Of a stretch of DNA of 64,000 nt, positions 10,786 to 23,734 are shown one piece after another. The position numbers and the translations under genes are program-made. How positions within the stretch are numbered: position 1 is the first letter of the stretch; each line of letters starts with the position of its first letter. The notes below the pieces were generated by a model. It saw nothing but the letters and a program-made list of their open reading frames with translations. It had not been told where the DNA came from and searched no databases. This DNA comes from Amphibalanus amphitrite (taxonomy: Eukaryota > Arthropoda > Thecostraca > Balanomorpha > Balanidae): NCBI RefSeq assembly GCF_019059575.1, contig NW_024881531.1:372001-436000 (forward strand). The letters are read 5' to 3'.

Positions 10786-11446
10786 TTAAGCGTCGCTTTA
10801 CAGGTCCCGCTCTAGCCTCATTTGTATGCAGCCGTGGATAGGCGGGATACCATACCGGTCGGAACTGCAAGCCAGGCTATAGTCCGACCGGCTCGGCCCG
10901 GTTGTGCGGCGCCGGCTATCTGCAGGTGTTTGTGTGCACAGTCAGTACCTACGTCCGACCACCCCGGCTGACGGCTCTGTGAGCGCTGGGTCTCTGACCG
11001 GCCGGTCTGTGTTTGCACAGTGATCGTTTGTGCAGAGGGCGGCGTCGACAGGACCTGTGTGCTTGACCTCGTTCTGACCTGCGACTGCGCCCACGTCTCC
11101 TCTCTGGCGGAGAGAGACATTCCAAACTCGGGGAGCGAGTCCAGCCTGAAGGTGGTCGGTGGTGTGAGCAGAGAGGGTGGGCGAGGGAGGTAAGTATTCG
11201 CTACCCTTTACTTTGCTCTTGTTTGATAATTGCTCTTAATTTACTGTAGTGTGTGCCTCGAAAGGCAGATGGGTATTTCCCACCTTTGTGCGTAACCAGG
11301 CCTTTCCGGCCAGACATGAGCGCGCTCATTACATTATGCCCGGCCGACTCATTCAATGTTCCGGGGATCGCATGGATGGAACATCTGCCGTCTCTACTTC
11401 CGTTGTAAATCTGGTGAGTGGTGACGCCATCCCTATTACACCTGGA

Positions 11447-11519
11447 TGACGTCACAGTATTTGAGCCTGGCGCGGCTGGCACCGTTCTGATTGGTCAGCC
11501 GGCGGGGCGGAGAGCCAAT
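11447..11519 (+). promoter_or_regulatory. candidate promoter of the Id-type gene
   Basis: A perfect CRE (TGACGTCA, 11447-11454) is followed by an inverted CCAAT box (ATTGG, 11490-11494) and a direct CCAAT box (11515-11519). All lie 130-210 bp before the start codon at 11654, in a CpG-rich stretch. This layout fits a housekeeping or immediate-early type promoter. No TATA box was seen. The transcription start is not placed; a donor-like GGTAAGTATT near 11190 leaves an upstream 5'UTR exon possible. Confidence 0.5.
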
Positions 11520-11653
11520 CAGCGCTCGGTGGCTGCCACCTGTCGGCTGCCGCCGCCGCCGCCCCAGCGCGGCCAGCTGTGCGGGCAGTTCGTCGCTGTG
11601 GGTCTGTTGCGTTGGTCCGCCGCTGCGCAGTTCCAGAATCTCACCGCGGAGCT

Positions 11654-12043
11654 ATGAAGGCTGCTGTCGTGGACACGGGTCGCTCTGCGCGACTACGAGC
11701 GGGTATGAAGACTCCCCGCGCCCGGGCGGCGTCGGTCGACTGTGCCGATCAGGTGCAGCTGTACCTGAACCGCCTGACCGCCCTGGTGCCCTCTGCGCCC
11801 AAACACCGGCGGCTCTCCAGGCTGGAGGTGATTCAGTATGTCATCGACTACATCTGTGACCTGGAGGACACCCTACTCGGCCGCCAGCTGCCGCGCCACA
11901 GCGAGCGAGAGGACACCGAAAATGGTGACGACGCGAGCGAGCGCCCCAGGACGGCCGCCCACGCGAGGACGGCGCCGACCGCTCCGACCGAGGGTGACTC
12001 ACAGGAGGATATGGACCGGTCTGGTCAGGTGAGCACGCGGTGA
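11654..12043 (+). CDS. emc: Id / extramacrochaetae-type HLH protein, first coding exon
   Basis: The frame from ATG 11654 encodes a helix-loop-helix at about residues 36-72 (VQLYLNRLTALVPSAPKHRR and, after the loop, LEVIQYVIDYICDLED). This is the Id/emc form, with the near-invariant VIDYICDL. No basic DNA-binding stretch precedes it. Known role: it dimerises with E-protein/Daughterless and proneural bHLH factors in the nucleus and keeps them off DNA. The N-terminal MKA resembles emc. After the HLH the protein is acidic and then Ala/Pro/Thr-rich. A strong donor (CAG|GTGAGC) follows codon 125 at 12028; Id genes typically have an intron after the HLH. Unspliced, the frame stops at 12041-12043. 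The 3' exon is unresolved: one candidate begins at 12507 after TTCCAG and encodes only PPPPPPAAGS before TAA. Confidence 0.88.
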   Translation: MKAAVVDTGRSARLRAGMKTPRARAASVDCADQVQLYLNRLTALVPSAPKHRRLSRLEVIQYVIDYICDLEDTLLGRQLPRHSEREDTENGDDASERPRTAAHARTAPTAPTEGDSQEDMDRSGQVSTR

Positions 12044-15000
12044 GGTCGGAATGGGGACGGGGAGGGGATGGGGCGGCGACGGGTAGGGTGGTGGGGTGGT
12101 GACCTCTGGTCGCAGGGATGGGATGAGGTGGTGACCTCTGGTCGCAGGGATGGGAGAGAGAGGTGGCTTGCTGTGCTTGTGATATGTAAATTGCGGCCAT
12201 AAATTATGTGCAGTATGAATGCTATTTGATGGTGCCACGAAACAGCGCTTTCATCTGAACACAACTGACCACCTAACTTGCAACGTCATCTAAAATCATT
12301 ACTCAATTGTGCCCTGTGCGGCTGTGGGGCGCCGGCGGGCCGCCAGGTGTGGGCCGGTCGGCCGCAGCAGCCCCGCATACCGCCGCGTCTGGTGAGCGCA
12401 CCGCTCCCTCTCAGCGGGCCCTCCATTGTGGGCGTCACCTTGACGCAGCTGCGGCGGCGCATCGTACCAGCTCGCGGCGTGACGTGCTCGCTTTGATCCC
12501 TTCCAGCCGCCGCCGCCGCCGCCAGCTGCTGGCTCGTAACCGCCCGCCGGACCGGAGGTGCGTCCGGCTGCCGGCCACCTGCGACCACTGCTCGCCCTCT
12601 GTGCGGCGGACCCGTCGAGCGAAACCGGCACCGGATCGACGTGGGAGCCGAGCTGGGAGCGCGCCTGGTCCGCCGCCGATCTGCGGGTCTGTCCCCCCGG
12701 GGACCGTTGGTGGGGTGGGGGGCGACCGGAGCCGCCCCCTCGGCGGGGACACCAGCTGTCCCAGCCATCTGTCCCACAGCCGGACGGACGGACGGACGGG
12801 ACAGATGTGACAGACACACAGGCCGGGTGTGACAGATGAACGAGCCGCTGCCGGCTGCTCGAACGGGTCGATATTACCCCGTGATCGGCCCGCACCGTCC
12901 TCCTGATATTTTATTTGACTGACGTACGTACACTGACGGATCCAGAAAGGTGGTATTGAACGCTGCGAGGGGCATTTTCCCAAAAACATAAGATTTTAAA
13001 ATCTCCTCGGATTTCGCTTTCTCGTGCATTGCGGTGCAATGTACATAATGATAATTGTTTCGTATAAATGTTCCCTCGTTTTCTTTCTCTGCAAGGAAAA
13101 CGACACCCTTTTATCAATAGCTGACACTGCAGAAGGGACGATTGCCCCTACATAATGCCTCCTCTACATGGATCCGTCAGTGTAACGCACTGAATGTTTA
13201 GTGTTGAACCCCGTCGGATAGACGGGTCGCAGATATCATAAGTTATCGTCAAACCTGTACCACCATTCGTGACAATGATGGAGCCCCTAACTGGCATTGT
13301 TAAAACCACAGAATGGTCATTAGTTTCGGCCACTCTGGCGTCCCATCCCCAGTCCGTCAGCTGCGGCCACGGACCCATCTGTGTGCCGACTGCATTGTCC
13401 ACCCAATCCGGTGTGAGTGTCTGGCCAGTCGGAACGCTCTCTGACCGAGGGTGTCTCCCTCCCCGCTGAACACATAGGAGTGTCGCGGCAGCAGCTGTGC
13501 ACACTGTCCGCCCCTCCCCTCTCCGGTCTACCCTCCTCCCCGTGCAAACACCACATCCGTGAGCCGACCGATTCGCCGTCTGTCGCCCGTTCGAGCCGCG
13601 GCGCTATCTTTTGTTGCGGGTGTTTGTATATTGTTATCTGTATCTGTGATATGAATTATATATAGCGTGTTTGTGTACGTGTCGTGCTCGTGTGTGACAC
13701 TGTCTAGTAGCCGGAGTGGCCAAGTACAAAGTGTGACGTGACGTGTGTGCACGGTGGGTGACGGTGTCGTGACGGGCGCCGTCACGTGTCGAGAAATACA
13801 CAGCTGTTAGAAATGGTTGCTGTGTTTTGAAAAGAAAACGATTCTCTACGCCTCGAGACGGTGTTTTGTTAGAATTCATTGGCGAGTTGATGGATTTTCT
13901 GTAGGTTTGTGAATCGTGAACAATGTCGATTATTTTTGCTGGTTAGTAGTCGATTAATTAAACGGTAGTATTTAATAACAATAATCTTTACTACAATCTC
14001 ATTTCGTTGCGTTGCAAAAGTGGTTTACCTATAGGTGGGACAGAAAAGATGCACTGCTGCTAATAAATAACACACATAATTGGTATTTACCTAGGGTCTG
14101 CTCTTATAACGGGCTTACATCTACTGAGGATTAAGTGCCTAATTCATTGCTTCCTACGAGACGGAAATAGAACGACGATCACCACTTCACGTCTTGTAAC
14201 TGTCTTAGGTATGCTTAATACGGTATAACCTGTATTTTTCTTAATGAGCCCTGAGTAACATTGCAGTTTGCAGGCGCCTCTCTGCTCGCCATCTGTTGGC
14301 AGTGGGTCCGCGGCGGGTTGGAGGTGCCGTGGGAACAGAGTCCATCAGCGGTGGGCCGGCTGTCAGGTGGTCATTAGAGCTCCGTATTACCCTCGGTCAG
14401 CCGGCAGACCGTGGGTGCACACCGCCGTGACCAGTCGGTCAAGTGGCCCGCGGCGACCGGACGGTCATTTCGTGAACCGCCGCCCGCGACAGGGCGAATT
14501 AGTCAGCCTGGGCCGGCGGGCTCTCCCATGCGTGGACAAATAGACGGTGATTTTGTTTACAGAACATAGGCTGGAGGTGTCATAGGCATGGGAACAAATT
14601 ATATAGAACAGACGGGAGTGAGATAATGATGATGAAGTAATTGAAATGAATGTAACTACACGGCATTTCCCACAATAATTCGTGTTTCAATCAGCTTTGA
14701 TTGAATCAGCAAAGCACTGGTCTAACAATTAGCAAAGGCACAAATTACATCTTTATATTTTCCAACGCAAACAGAATGAAGACATGTCTGATAATTTCCT
14801 CGATAGCAGTATATGTGTCCTTCAACTATATATGACCCATGGGCTTTGCAGCCCACCACTTTTTCCCATAAATTGAATGAAAAAAGTGAGCTGAACCAAT
14901 CTGCATCAGTTAATTCGTTTTTTTTTTTGCGCAAGTCTCAGGACAAACCAATAAAACTTCTATGTTTATCGAATAACATTACCTATTGAATAGGTCGATC

Positions 15001-16700
15001 TATTCACTTTCAGCAGAATACACAATACACATACCTATCTCGAACCGTTTTATACCTACCTCTGTTCACACGTACATCTTCGGACATGTTACACATAATC
15101 AAGTTAAATTTAGCAATAAAGTGCGTTACAAAATATTTATTCCATCACTGATCACCGAAAGCGTTACACACGTTGCTCCATCATCCCCCATTATGCTTCA
15201 TTACCAAGGGCTCAATAGCTTTACCTATACGTGATGTCTTGGCATAAAATGTTGTACTATATGTCATATGACGACACGAAAGTTTAAGGAAAATACATGT
15301 TTTGATAAGTAATTTATAACCACACTCAACAGACATTGTCACGATGGTTTTTCATTGCTGGATGCCCAGATTACACACAAAACACAGTTAATTATACCTT
15401 TGAATGTGAGAGAACGAGTGTCAAATAGCAGGTGCCGCGGCCCTCCATTTGTGTCACTGCCGCCCTCTGACCCCTCCCCACCCCCACCAGGGGAGGGGCG
15501 GGCTGCCGTGCACGTGCACTGAAATGTCAGATAAGTGACGCACGTCGGCGACTCGCAGCTGCCGGCGCGGCGCGGCGCGGTCCTGTTCCACGTGTGAGCC
15601 CGAACTGTGTCCTGGTCAGTGCATTATATACCGTGAATATGACGGACGGATGCCTGCACCCTGACATATGTTTGTTTGTTTGCTCGATTTTATTGTTCAT
15701 TATCACAAATATTTTGATAGGCACAAGTCTTAGATTGGCATAAAAGCTTTACAGCTTATAAGTTTAACAGCGGATTTATATGTGACATGGCTTTGGCGAA
15801 CGTGACATTAACAAACAATGGAGGGTCAAGTTTTATTTCATGGTCATCTTTTTACGTGCAACATATTTTTGGACGATCTGAGTAAGAGCGGTTGTCGAAA
15901 AAAAAGAAACCCCGAAGTCCATTCTGCAGTTAAGCGCGGTGCAATTATAGAAACGGTAGGTACTGAAGGACATGTGGGACAGATGTGGCTCTGATTTTCC
16001 ATTGATCTTCCCCACTATCGCGGTCCGGGCCGGGCCGAACCGACCTCGGCCCACTCAGCGGCCCGCATGTGCCGCCGATGAGGTCACACCTGCCCCGGTG
16101 GATAGGTGTGCGGGCCGACCGTGCAGCGGGCCAAGGGCCGAGAGGGCGCGGCGGCGAGGGTGGCTGGTGCTGTCACCCTCACGGCGAGGGTGACTGGTGC
16201 TGGTGCCTGTCAGGGATCGGTGCGGGGGATTAGCGGAGACCACGGGAAGGATTCTGCCTTTCTCCGCGTCAATTCGCTCGCTGTTGGTTCAGTTGTGCTC
16301 CTATTTCGATTCGTCTCTGTGGGATATGGTCTATATAGGTTAATTCAAGCATGTGAAACGTAACAATGCCTTATTCGCATTCCTCTTTGCTCCACACCGA
16401 CACAGGGCACAGATATATCGGACATGCTATAAGTATGTAGATAATTCGATATTCTGTATTCGGTATTTGTATAAGCCGACTACATGAGCCTTCCTTGCGA
16501 GTAGCAAAGTAATATTGTTCCTCGCAGCCCATTTTCAGTGGCAGTCATGAGAACCGAAGCAGCGCCGCCGACGTGCGGAACTGATCGGGGAGCGAAACAC
16601 GCTTGTCATGTTAGTATAAGGTGGGCGTGCTGTCGACCGATAGACTGTGTGCTAACAACATCGCATTAGCGTCTCATCAGCCAGACGGCCACCGCCCACA
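12044..16700. other. no gene confidently seen; intron or flank of the Id-type gene
   Basis: A direct duplication of about 33 bp with GGTGACCTCTGGTCGCAGGG lies at about 12093-12150. GC-rich blocks lie at about 12300-12830, 14270-14540, 15420-15600 and 16020-16210. They have open frames on several strands but no recognisable domain or convincing splice pair. The tail of the Id-type gene may be here. 14560-15420 is AT-rich and featureless. Confidence 0.4.
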
Positions 16701-16717
16701 GCGTCTCCGTCTGAGCC

Positions 16718-17820
16718 CACTGTCAGAGCGCCCACAATGACAGTCCCACAATCCCAGTCCCACGATCACGGTCCCACTGTCAGAGCGCCCACAATGACAG
16801 TCCCACAATCCCAGTCCCACGATCACAATCCCACTGTCACAGCGCCCACAATGACAGTCCCACAATCCCAGTTCCACAATCCCAGTCCCACTGTCAGAGC
16901 GCCCACAATCCCAGTCCCACAATCCCAGTCCCACGATCACGGTCCCACTGTCAGAGCACCCACAATGATAGTCCCACAATCCCAGCCCCACGATCCCAGT
17001 CCCACGATCACGGTCCCACTGTCAGAGCGCCCACAATGACAGTCCCACAATCCCAGTCCCACGATCACATCCCACTGTCACAGCGCCCACAATGACAGTC
17101 CCACAATCCCAGTCCCACGATCACAGTCCCACTGTCACAGCGCCCACAATGACAGTCCCACAATGACAGTCCCACAATCCCAGTCCCACGATCACGGTCC
17201 CACTGTCAGAGCGCCCACAATGACAGTCCCACAATCCCAGTCCCACGATCACATCCCACTGTCACAGCGCCCACAATGACAGTCCCACAATCCCAGTTCC
17301 ACAATCCCAGTCCCACTGTCACAGCGCCCACAATGACAGTCCCACAATGACAGTCCCACAATCCCAGTCCCACGATCACGGTCCCACTGTCAGAGCGCCC
17401 ACAATGACAGTCCCACAATCCCAGTCCCACGATCCCGGTCCCACTGTCAGAGCGCCCACAATGACAGTCCCACAATCCCAGTCCCACGATCACAGTCCCA
17501 CTGTCAGAGCGCCCACAATGACAGTCCCACAATCCCAGTCCCACGATCACGGTCCCACTGTCAGAGCGCCCACAATGACAGTCCCACAATCCCAGTCCCA
17601 CGATCACGGTCCCACTGTCAGAGCGCCCACAATGACAGTCCTACAATCCCAGTCCCACGATCACGGTCCCACTGTCAGAGCGCCCACAATGACAGTCCCA
17701 CAATCCCAGTCCCACGATCACAGTCCCACTGTCAGAGCGCCCACAATGACAGTCCCACAATCCCAGTCCCACGATCACAATCCCACTGTCAGAGCGCCCA
17801 CAATCAGAGTCCCACAGTCA
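16718..17820 (+). repeat. 57-bp satellite array
   Basis: Roughly 19 copies, some partial, of a unit built from CCCACAATGACAGTCCCACA, ATCCCAGTCCCACGATCACG and CCCACTGTCAGAGCG. Some units are shortened or carry internal GACAGTCCCACAAT duplications. Because 57 is 19 codons, frames stay open for up to 167 codons on the plus strand and 133 on the minus strand. The protein would be a perfect repeat with no start context, so coding is unlikely. Confidence 0.9.
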
Positions 17821-17825
17821 CTCGT

Positions 17826-18140
17826 TCCTGACTGTCACAGAGAGGTCTGAGAGACACATCTGTCAGAGATGTGGTCTGTCGGGGAGGCACGTCTGTCAGA
17901 GAACTATAAGTATGTCTGTCACAGAGTTATGTCTGTCGCAGACCGGTCCGGGAGGGCATGTTTGTCAGGAAAACGCGTCTGTCACATGCAGCGGCCCGAG
18001 AAGTACGTCTGTCACGGAACAGTCGGTGGGGAGGCACATGGTCCGGGAGGCACGTCTGTTCGTGGGGCACGTCTGTCACACAGGCCGGCCTGCGGGGCAC
18101 GTCTGTCCGGCAGGCACGTCTGTCACAGATGGCCGGCCGT
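17826..18140 (+). repeat. dispersed GCACGTCTGTC tandem motif
   Basis: CACGTCTGTC or CACATCTGTC occurs about eight times at irregular spacing directly after the satellite. It resembles the GACTGTCACAG word at the satellite edge and may be a diverged extension of it. Confidence 0.6.
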
Positions 18141-18779
18141 CCCGCGGCTGACACCCGAGCTGACAGTGGTCGCCCGGCGCTGACAGATGGCGACCGGAGC
18201 CGACTGCGACACCCAGCCGCACTGTGCACGGCAGCTGCCGCCGAACCGAACGGCGGCGGATTGTGGGGAGGGCTGTGCCGAACGGCGCAATGCTGCCGAC
18301 TGCCGTGGCTTAGTGCAGATGGGGCTTAGTTTTGGTAATGAGACCAGTGTAACTTGCTGTTGGAGTAACTCGCATTTGAGTTGTTCACCTCACGCATGAG
18401 GTCTCATCAGTTTGGCTTTATTTACTGCAGCTCATGAGTCTATCGAGGAGTGAAGTGACTCATTGACTCCGTCCGTGACTCACTAAGTCAGTGAGTCTCC
18501 GAGATACTGTTGCTGTTTGCCGAACTCACTTGTGTCGTGGAATTATCATTCCGCCTTGCAAAGAAAACCCCCCGAAAATGGACTCCTGATCTCCGAACAA
18601 TGCGACTCCGTTCAACTATTGTTAAACAAACGGTCTATATTTTGACAACTATAAAGTTAACGAGACGCACGAACCCTGTAACATGCCCTAGAACATATAA
18701 ACTGCAGGGCTCGGTGAGAGGCCTTATTGCAGCATCATTGTACCAGTAAAACGCCTTTTGGGCGAAGAACGAGCGAGCG

Positions 18780-19515
18780 AGATAGTGAGCCCTGCACGTG
18801 CGAAAGGGCGAGAGGGTACTTCCAACGGGCTTGCGCAAAGCACCCTTCTAACCGGTCGCTAGCGGTGTACCAAATTTGAACGCAATCGGCCCAGCCATTC
18901 CTGAGATCTGGAAGCGGCATTCTGCACGTGCGCACGTGCAAACGGGGTCCAAACTGACTTTTGCACGGCACCCTACTAACTGGTCCCCAACCGTGTACCA
19001 AATTTGAGCGCAATCGGCCCAGCCGTTCTCGAGATCTGGAAGCGCCCCCTGCACGTGCGCACGTGCAGTAGCACCTTAACCGCAACACATGGGAATGCAT
19101 TGTCTGATGGGTGCCTACCTGTATGCCAAGTTTCAGCAAAATCGCCCCAGTAATTACCGAGTTATTAAAATGGGAACAAATTTGACACCTCTTATTGTTG
19201 TATTTTGCACGTGCACTGGGGTGACCCACATGCATCGAGAGTATCCTATTTTTTGGTAGAAGGGATGCTGCTACCCTACAAAAGTTACCGCAAGCCAATC
19301 GCCCAAGCGGCTGCTGAGATATGAGCCTCTCAAAATCACTACTTTTGCAAAACAGCTTGAACACCCTTGACTTCTCACGTGGCACGTGCCACGCCGGCCA
19401 CTGAGATGTATCAAAAGTAGTCAATTACGGGGTAGAAGGGATGGGGCTACCCAACAAAAAAGACCGCAGGCCAATCGGTCCAGCGGTTGCTGAGATATAA
19501 GCCTCTCAAAAGCGT
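18780..19515. repeat. diverged ~130-150 bp modules with CACGTG palindromes
   Basis: Successive modules repeat the wording GTACCAAATTTGA, CGCAATCGGCCCAGC, GAGATCTGGAAGCG, then GCACGTGCGCACGTGC. Palindromic CACGTG sites lie near 18796, 18924-18936, 19053-19065, 19208 and 19378-19388. Later modules (19280 and 19460) keep GCCAATCG and GCTGAGATAT. This looks like an old tandem array or the body of a repetitive element. No gene seen. Confidence 0.6.
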
Positions 19516-19517
19516 TA

Positions 19518-19576
19518 CAGGGCCGGGCCGGGCCGGGCCGGGCCGGGCCGGGCCGGGCGGGCCGGGCCGGGCCGCT
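19518..19576. repeat. (GGGCC)n microsatellite
   Basis: About ten GGGCC units with one interruption (GGGCGGGCC), adjoining CGCTCGCT-rich sequence near 19615-19640. Confidence 0.95.
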
Positions 19577-22500
19577 CATACTGAGATTTTTCCGCTATAT
19601 TGAAAAGACTCACTTCGCTCGCTGCGCTCGCTCGCTCGTAATCACCCGTTACCTATAAAGAACTAGGACCTGCAATGTATCCCGAAAGTAACCCCCGTAA
19701 ATCTACAGACATAAAAAGTTGGGCATGCTTCCATGGTCAGCCGGCCATGGGCAGCTGTGTGAGATGACTTCACGTTGTGGTGACGGTCCCGGAGCCTTCA
19801 CACAAAGACAGTCAGCGACTGTCGACATCTGACTAGCTCACTAATTGGAAGGAGAGCGAGTCAAAGCTCAGAGCTCACCGAGCTTCAGCCGAGCCGGTGA
19901 ATGAAGAGCTGGAGTCATGCTGGAATGTCATGGTAGTTAGCGAGTAGGGTTGAATGCTTGCGTTGATAGATGTGGGTGGGACGCTGTCGCTTTCGTATGA
20001 ATGCGGTAACGATCCATCAAAATGATTAACGATGAATTTCGTTACGGTAATGCTCGTCACAGTGCACCATTTATTTTCCGCTGACCGCATCGTTGAATGG
20101 TGAATGTACTGGTCTGATTCGTCGAATCACTGTCGAGTGCCGTACGGCGCTCTGAACCAGCCGTCAGACCAACACGCAACATCAGCGGCCGGCGGGACCT
20201 CGCATCCAACAGCGCTGAATGAGCGCCTGTTGCTGTGAATGGCTCTCACTTTTACCAAACCATTCAGAAATGTGACAGCGAGCGGCGTGGCTGGCCGTGT
20301 CCCAGTGTCAGCCCGACCCGACCCGACCGCCTCCGGCTCGGAGCGGGGCGTGGGAACGGAAGTGATGCCACGGCGGAGCGGAACCGACCGGAACCGGGCG
20401 GACCGCGCCCACAGCGGTCCGCCGCGCCCCCGGGTCCACACCCATCCCACAGAGCCGCTGATTTCAATTCATGGATCCGGCCGTGGCACTACTGAAATGG
20501 GAGGGGGCTGGGGAGGGGTGAAGTTTAAAGGTATAGATACGCCTTTTTGGGCTATTTCCGTTTTCTGCCGTTGAACTAATAGCATCACTCTTTTCAAACA
20601 GAGTACGAATGCCTTAGCCCATGGCTTAGCTAACCTAAGCCCACAGAGTAATTGCCGTTTTCCAGGCCCTATTTGTTATTCCGTCTGGCCTTGAGACGCT
20701 GTTTAGGAGCCTCTTTTGGCCTTTCACCCATTCGAATCCTGGGAGCGCCGCCTTATTATCACAGCAGGCGATCGGGACGTGGGGGCGTTCCCTGTGTCAA
20801 TACATTTACCTGATGCGGTTATTTTGCGGCTGTGGCCGCTCTCACCCGTTCTGACCACACAGGTGACCACCGATGCGCTGAGAGGCGCAGAGCGACTCCT
20901 CACGCGGCGTTAGGTCCCCTCGGTCCCAGGTTTGGCAGGTGTCTCCCACCGTCCCTTCCACCGTACCGGGGACGGCGCGCTGGGCAAAGAGGCGCCCGAT
21001 GTACCGCTGGCGATGCCAAACAGGTCCGGGGTCCCTGTGGGCAGACAGCGCCCCACCCGGCCAGGCGCAGTCACTTGGTCACAAAACACTCGGCAGGGGC
21101 CGTCCTGTTGGACAGTCAAACAGAGTCGTAACGATCGGCCCCCTGGCGCGCCGGGCCGCTCGCTTTGTGTCCAGGTAAACCTTATTAGTCCCTTCCGTCG
21201 GCCGGCGGACAATGTCTGGAATTTCTCACGCGTCTCACACCTGTGGCCCCAATCCTGAGCCAACAGAGCGGCGCACGGAGGCAGTGACGGCCACCCTCGT
21301 CAGACGGGCGATTGGACCCTGCCGGCCCGAAATCTGTCAGCCCCGGCCACCGGGGAGGGACGGCGGGTCGGGACGGACGGGTCGGCTCCTGCGGTCCCGC
21401 GCCGGTTCCGTCTGTTTTTATGGGACCCGGACTCCCAGCCCAGGTCACCGTGACATAGCGTCCCTCGGCAGTGGCCACCGGGCCGACAGGCTGGTTAATT
21501 GCAGCTATAGACAGTGGCCAGATGGTGGAGCGTTTGGAGGACAGAGGGGGAATAGTCAGCGCCAGTTGTGTGACGGACGGCTTCATTGCCAATCGCGGAT
21601 GTCCTTGCCCTGAGCGCTCAGCTCGCCGACTTGTATTGTTCGCCCTATTCACTGTTCCGATTTGACGGCGTCATCCAAACAAGCTAATGAATCGAGCATT
21701 GAATCGAATAGAATAAAAGGCTGGCGTTACCTATATGCACGTATTTATCTAAATTCAAACTAGCTTGCATGCAGTGTACACCGGTCAGCAGTCTCAAAAC
21801 ATTCAAAACTCGAGCCTCCACGTGCGTGACGAATCAAGAACGCACTGCAAGTATCAGGATTGCAGGATTGCGACATCGGGCACCACAAGACCAGTACGCA
21901 CCGTGCATCGCTAACTAAGCCGTTCACCCATCTCCCTGCAGCATCGCCGTTTAACATCTCTGCTGCACTGGCTTCTGTTGCGCCCCGGCTGCATCTATTA
22001 TGCACCTAAGCCGCGCGCGTCCCCTCTGCGTCTCGCTGCACCCCGGCTGGGTGGGACCGGCTCGGCTCTCAGCGGCCCCCAGCCGACATATGGCGGGTCG
22101 GGAGCGGCGCGGCTGGTATGCGGGCCGGGTGTGGCCGCCGCACCGGTGGGAGCCGGCAGCTGAGCAGGCCCGGTGTCAGCCGCCCGGCCTGCTGTCGCCC
22201 ATACAGCCGCTAATGGCGCAGACGGTAATGAAATCAGGCATCCCGCGCGGCAACATCTGCGCCGAACGGGAGACTATCGCCGGGTCAGAGCGCACGCGGC
22301 GCCGGAGGTCCCGCCACGGGCGGTAAAGGTTGTCCATGCTGGTGGGATTGGTTGATTGCGTTCTTCGCATTTCTCTTTGCTGATATCGCTAGGAGGTGGC
22401 ACAGGTATTGCAGATGGAATCCGCACCGTCAATATGCAGCTCAGAACTGCAACTTACTCGTAATTCAGGATCTAAAAATTGCCTTGTTATGTACAGTCAC

Positions 22501-23010
22501 CAGCACTTGCTACTAATCACCTCGTTTTTGTTCAGTAGTTTGAAGACCGATCAATTCTCAGTTGCGCAAGATACGTCAAACGATCCGTTTGGTCCTCCGA
22601 TTTTCGAATATATAACTTGTTTTTGTATATTCGAAGCATTTTGGGATGGGGAGCCAAAAAAACCTCTTTTCTGCCCTAAAGTGTGCCCCAAGAAGTCGTA
22701 GAACCTAGCCCCGCCTCTGATCCACAGACCACTAGTGCCATCTCTTGTCAGCCGAACAAGTCGCAGAAGTAAATAATGTCACGTGACCTTTGCACACGCT
22801 ACAATTACTACGCAGCTGTAGTGGGGGAAGCGGGGCGGAGGCGTGGAGAGGGACGCGATCGGTTGGCTGGGGTCAGGTCGCCGAGGTCAGAGGTCATCCG
22901 CCGGAGGCTGTTTGCGCGGTAGGGCCGTGTGGGCTGGGGCCTGCGGATTGGGGAGAGCCTGGACCTGTCTGGAAACAAGTCCTACAACGCTGTGGCAGTC
23001 GAGAATATGT
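19577..23010. other. GC-rich intergenic sequence, no gene confidently seen
   Basis: Blocks at about 20270-20470, 20830-21620 and 22000-22330 are rich in CG and have long frames open on both strands. None shows a recognisable domain, and no splice set could be built. They could be CpG-island-like regulatory sequence or undetected exons. 22340-22780 is ordinary AT-richer sequence. Confidence 0.35.
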
Positions 23011-23020
23011 GAGGAAGGAA

Positions 23021-23023
<3 letters not shown>

Positions 23024-23060
<37 letters not shown>

Positions 23061-23600
23061 GGGAGAGAGGAGAGAGGAGAAAGAGGGAGAGAGAGTAGAG
23101 CGAGAGAGAGAGAGCGAGGAGAGAGAGAGCGCGCGCGCGAGAGAGAGAGCGCGGGGAGGAGAGAGAGGCGGAGAGAGAGAGAGCGAGGGAGAGAGAGAGA
23201 GAGAGGGGAGAGCGGAGAGAGAGAGAAGAGGAGAGAGAGGAGGGAGAGAGAGAGAAGAGGAGGAGAAGAGGGGAGAGAGAGAGAAGAGAGAGAAAGAGGG
23301 GAGAGAGAGAGAGAGAGAAAGGGGGAGAGAGAGAAGAGAGAGAAAGGGGGAGAGAGAGAGAGAGAGAGAGAAAAGGGGAGAGAGAGAGAGAGAGAAAGGG
23401 GGAGAGAGGAGAAGAGAGAGAAAGGGGGGAGGAGAGAGAGAGGGAGGGGAGAGAGGGAGAGGAGGGAGAGAGGAGAGAGGGAGAGAGAGCTAAGAAAGAC
23501 TGGAGGGAAGGGATAAGGACGGGAGGAGAAAAAAGAGGGACAGAAAAGGAAAACCAGAGAGGGTAAAATGAGAAAGAGGACAATGGGTAAATCAGTGAGA
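23024..23600. repeat. impure GA-rich microsatellite
   Basis: About 575 bp of GAGA with interspersed GG, GC and AAAGGGGG. The Arg/Glu frame on the plus strand and the Leu/Ser frame on the minus strand are artefacts of the repeat. Confidence 0.95.
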
Positions 23601-23734
23601 GGGAGCGAGAGAGGAAATATTTAGTTGTGTCAGCTTGTTTCACATGTAAAATGTAAATTTGCTTTCCATCATTACAGCCTCGGATTGGAAATTAAATCTT
23701 AGCATCCTTATGATAAACCCACGTTGACGGGATG

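Noticed and set aside
12286-12989. Minus-strand frames of 170-200 codons beside the Id-type gene
   Set aside because: Low-complexity Arg/Pro/Ala composition from GC-rich sequence; likely intron or UTR of the plus-strand gene.
16737-17850. Repetitive 100-167 codon frames
   Set aside because: Satellite artefact: the 57-bp unit is a multiple of three.
20910-21652. Paired frames on both strands
   Set aside because: Same GC-rich effect; no family resemblance and no splice structure.
22843-23643. Arg/Glu-rich and Ser/Leu-rich frames of over 200 codons
   Set aside because: They translate a GA microsatellite.
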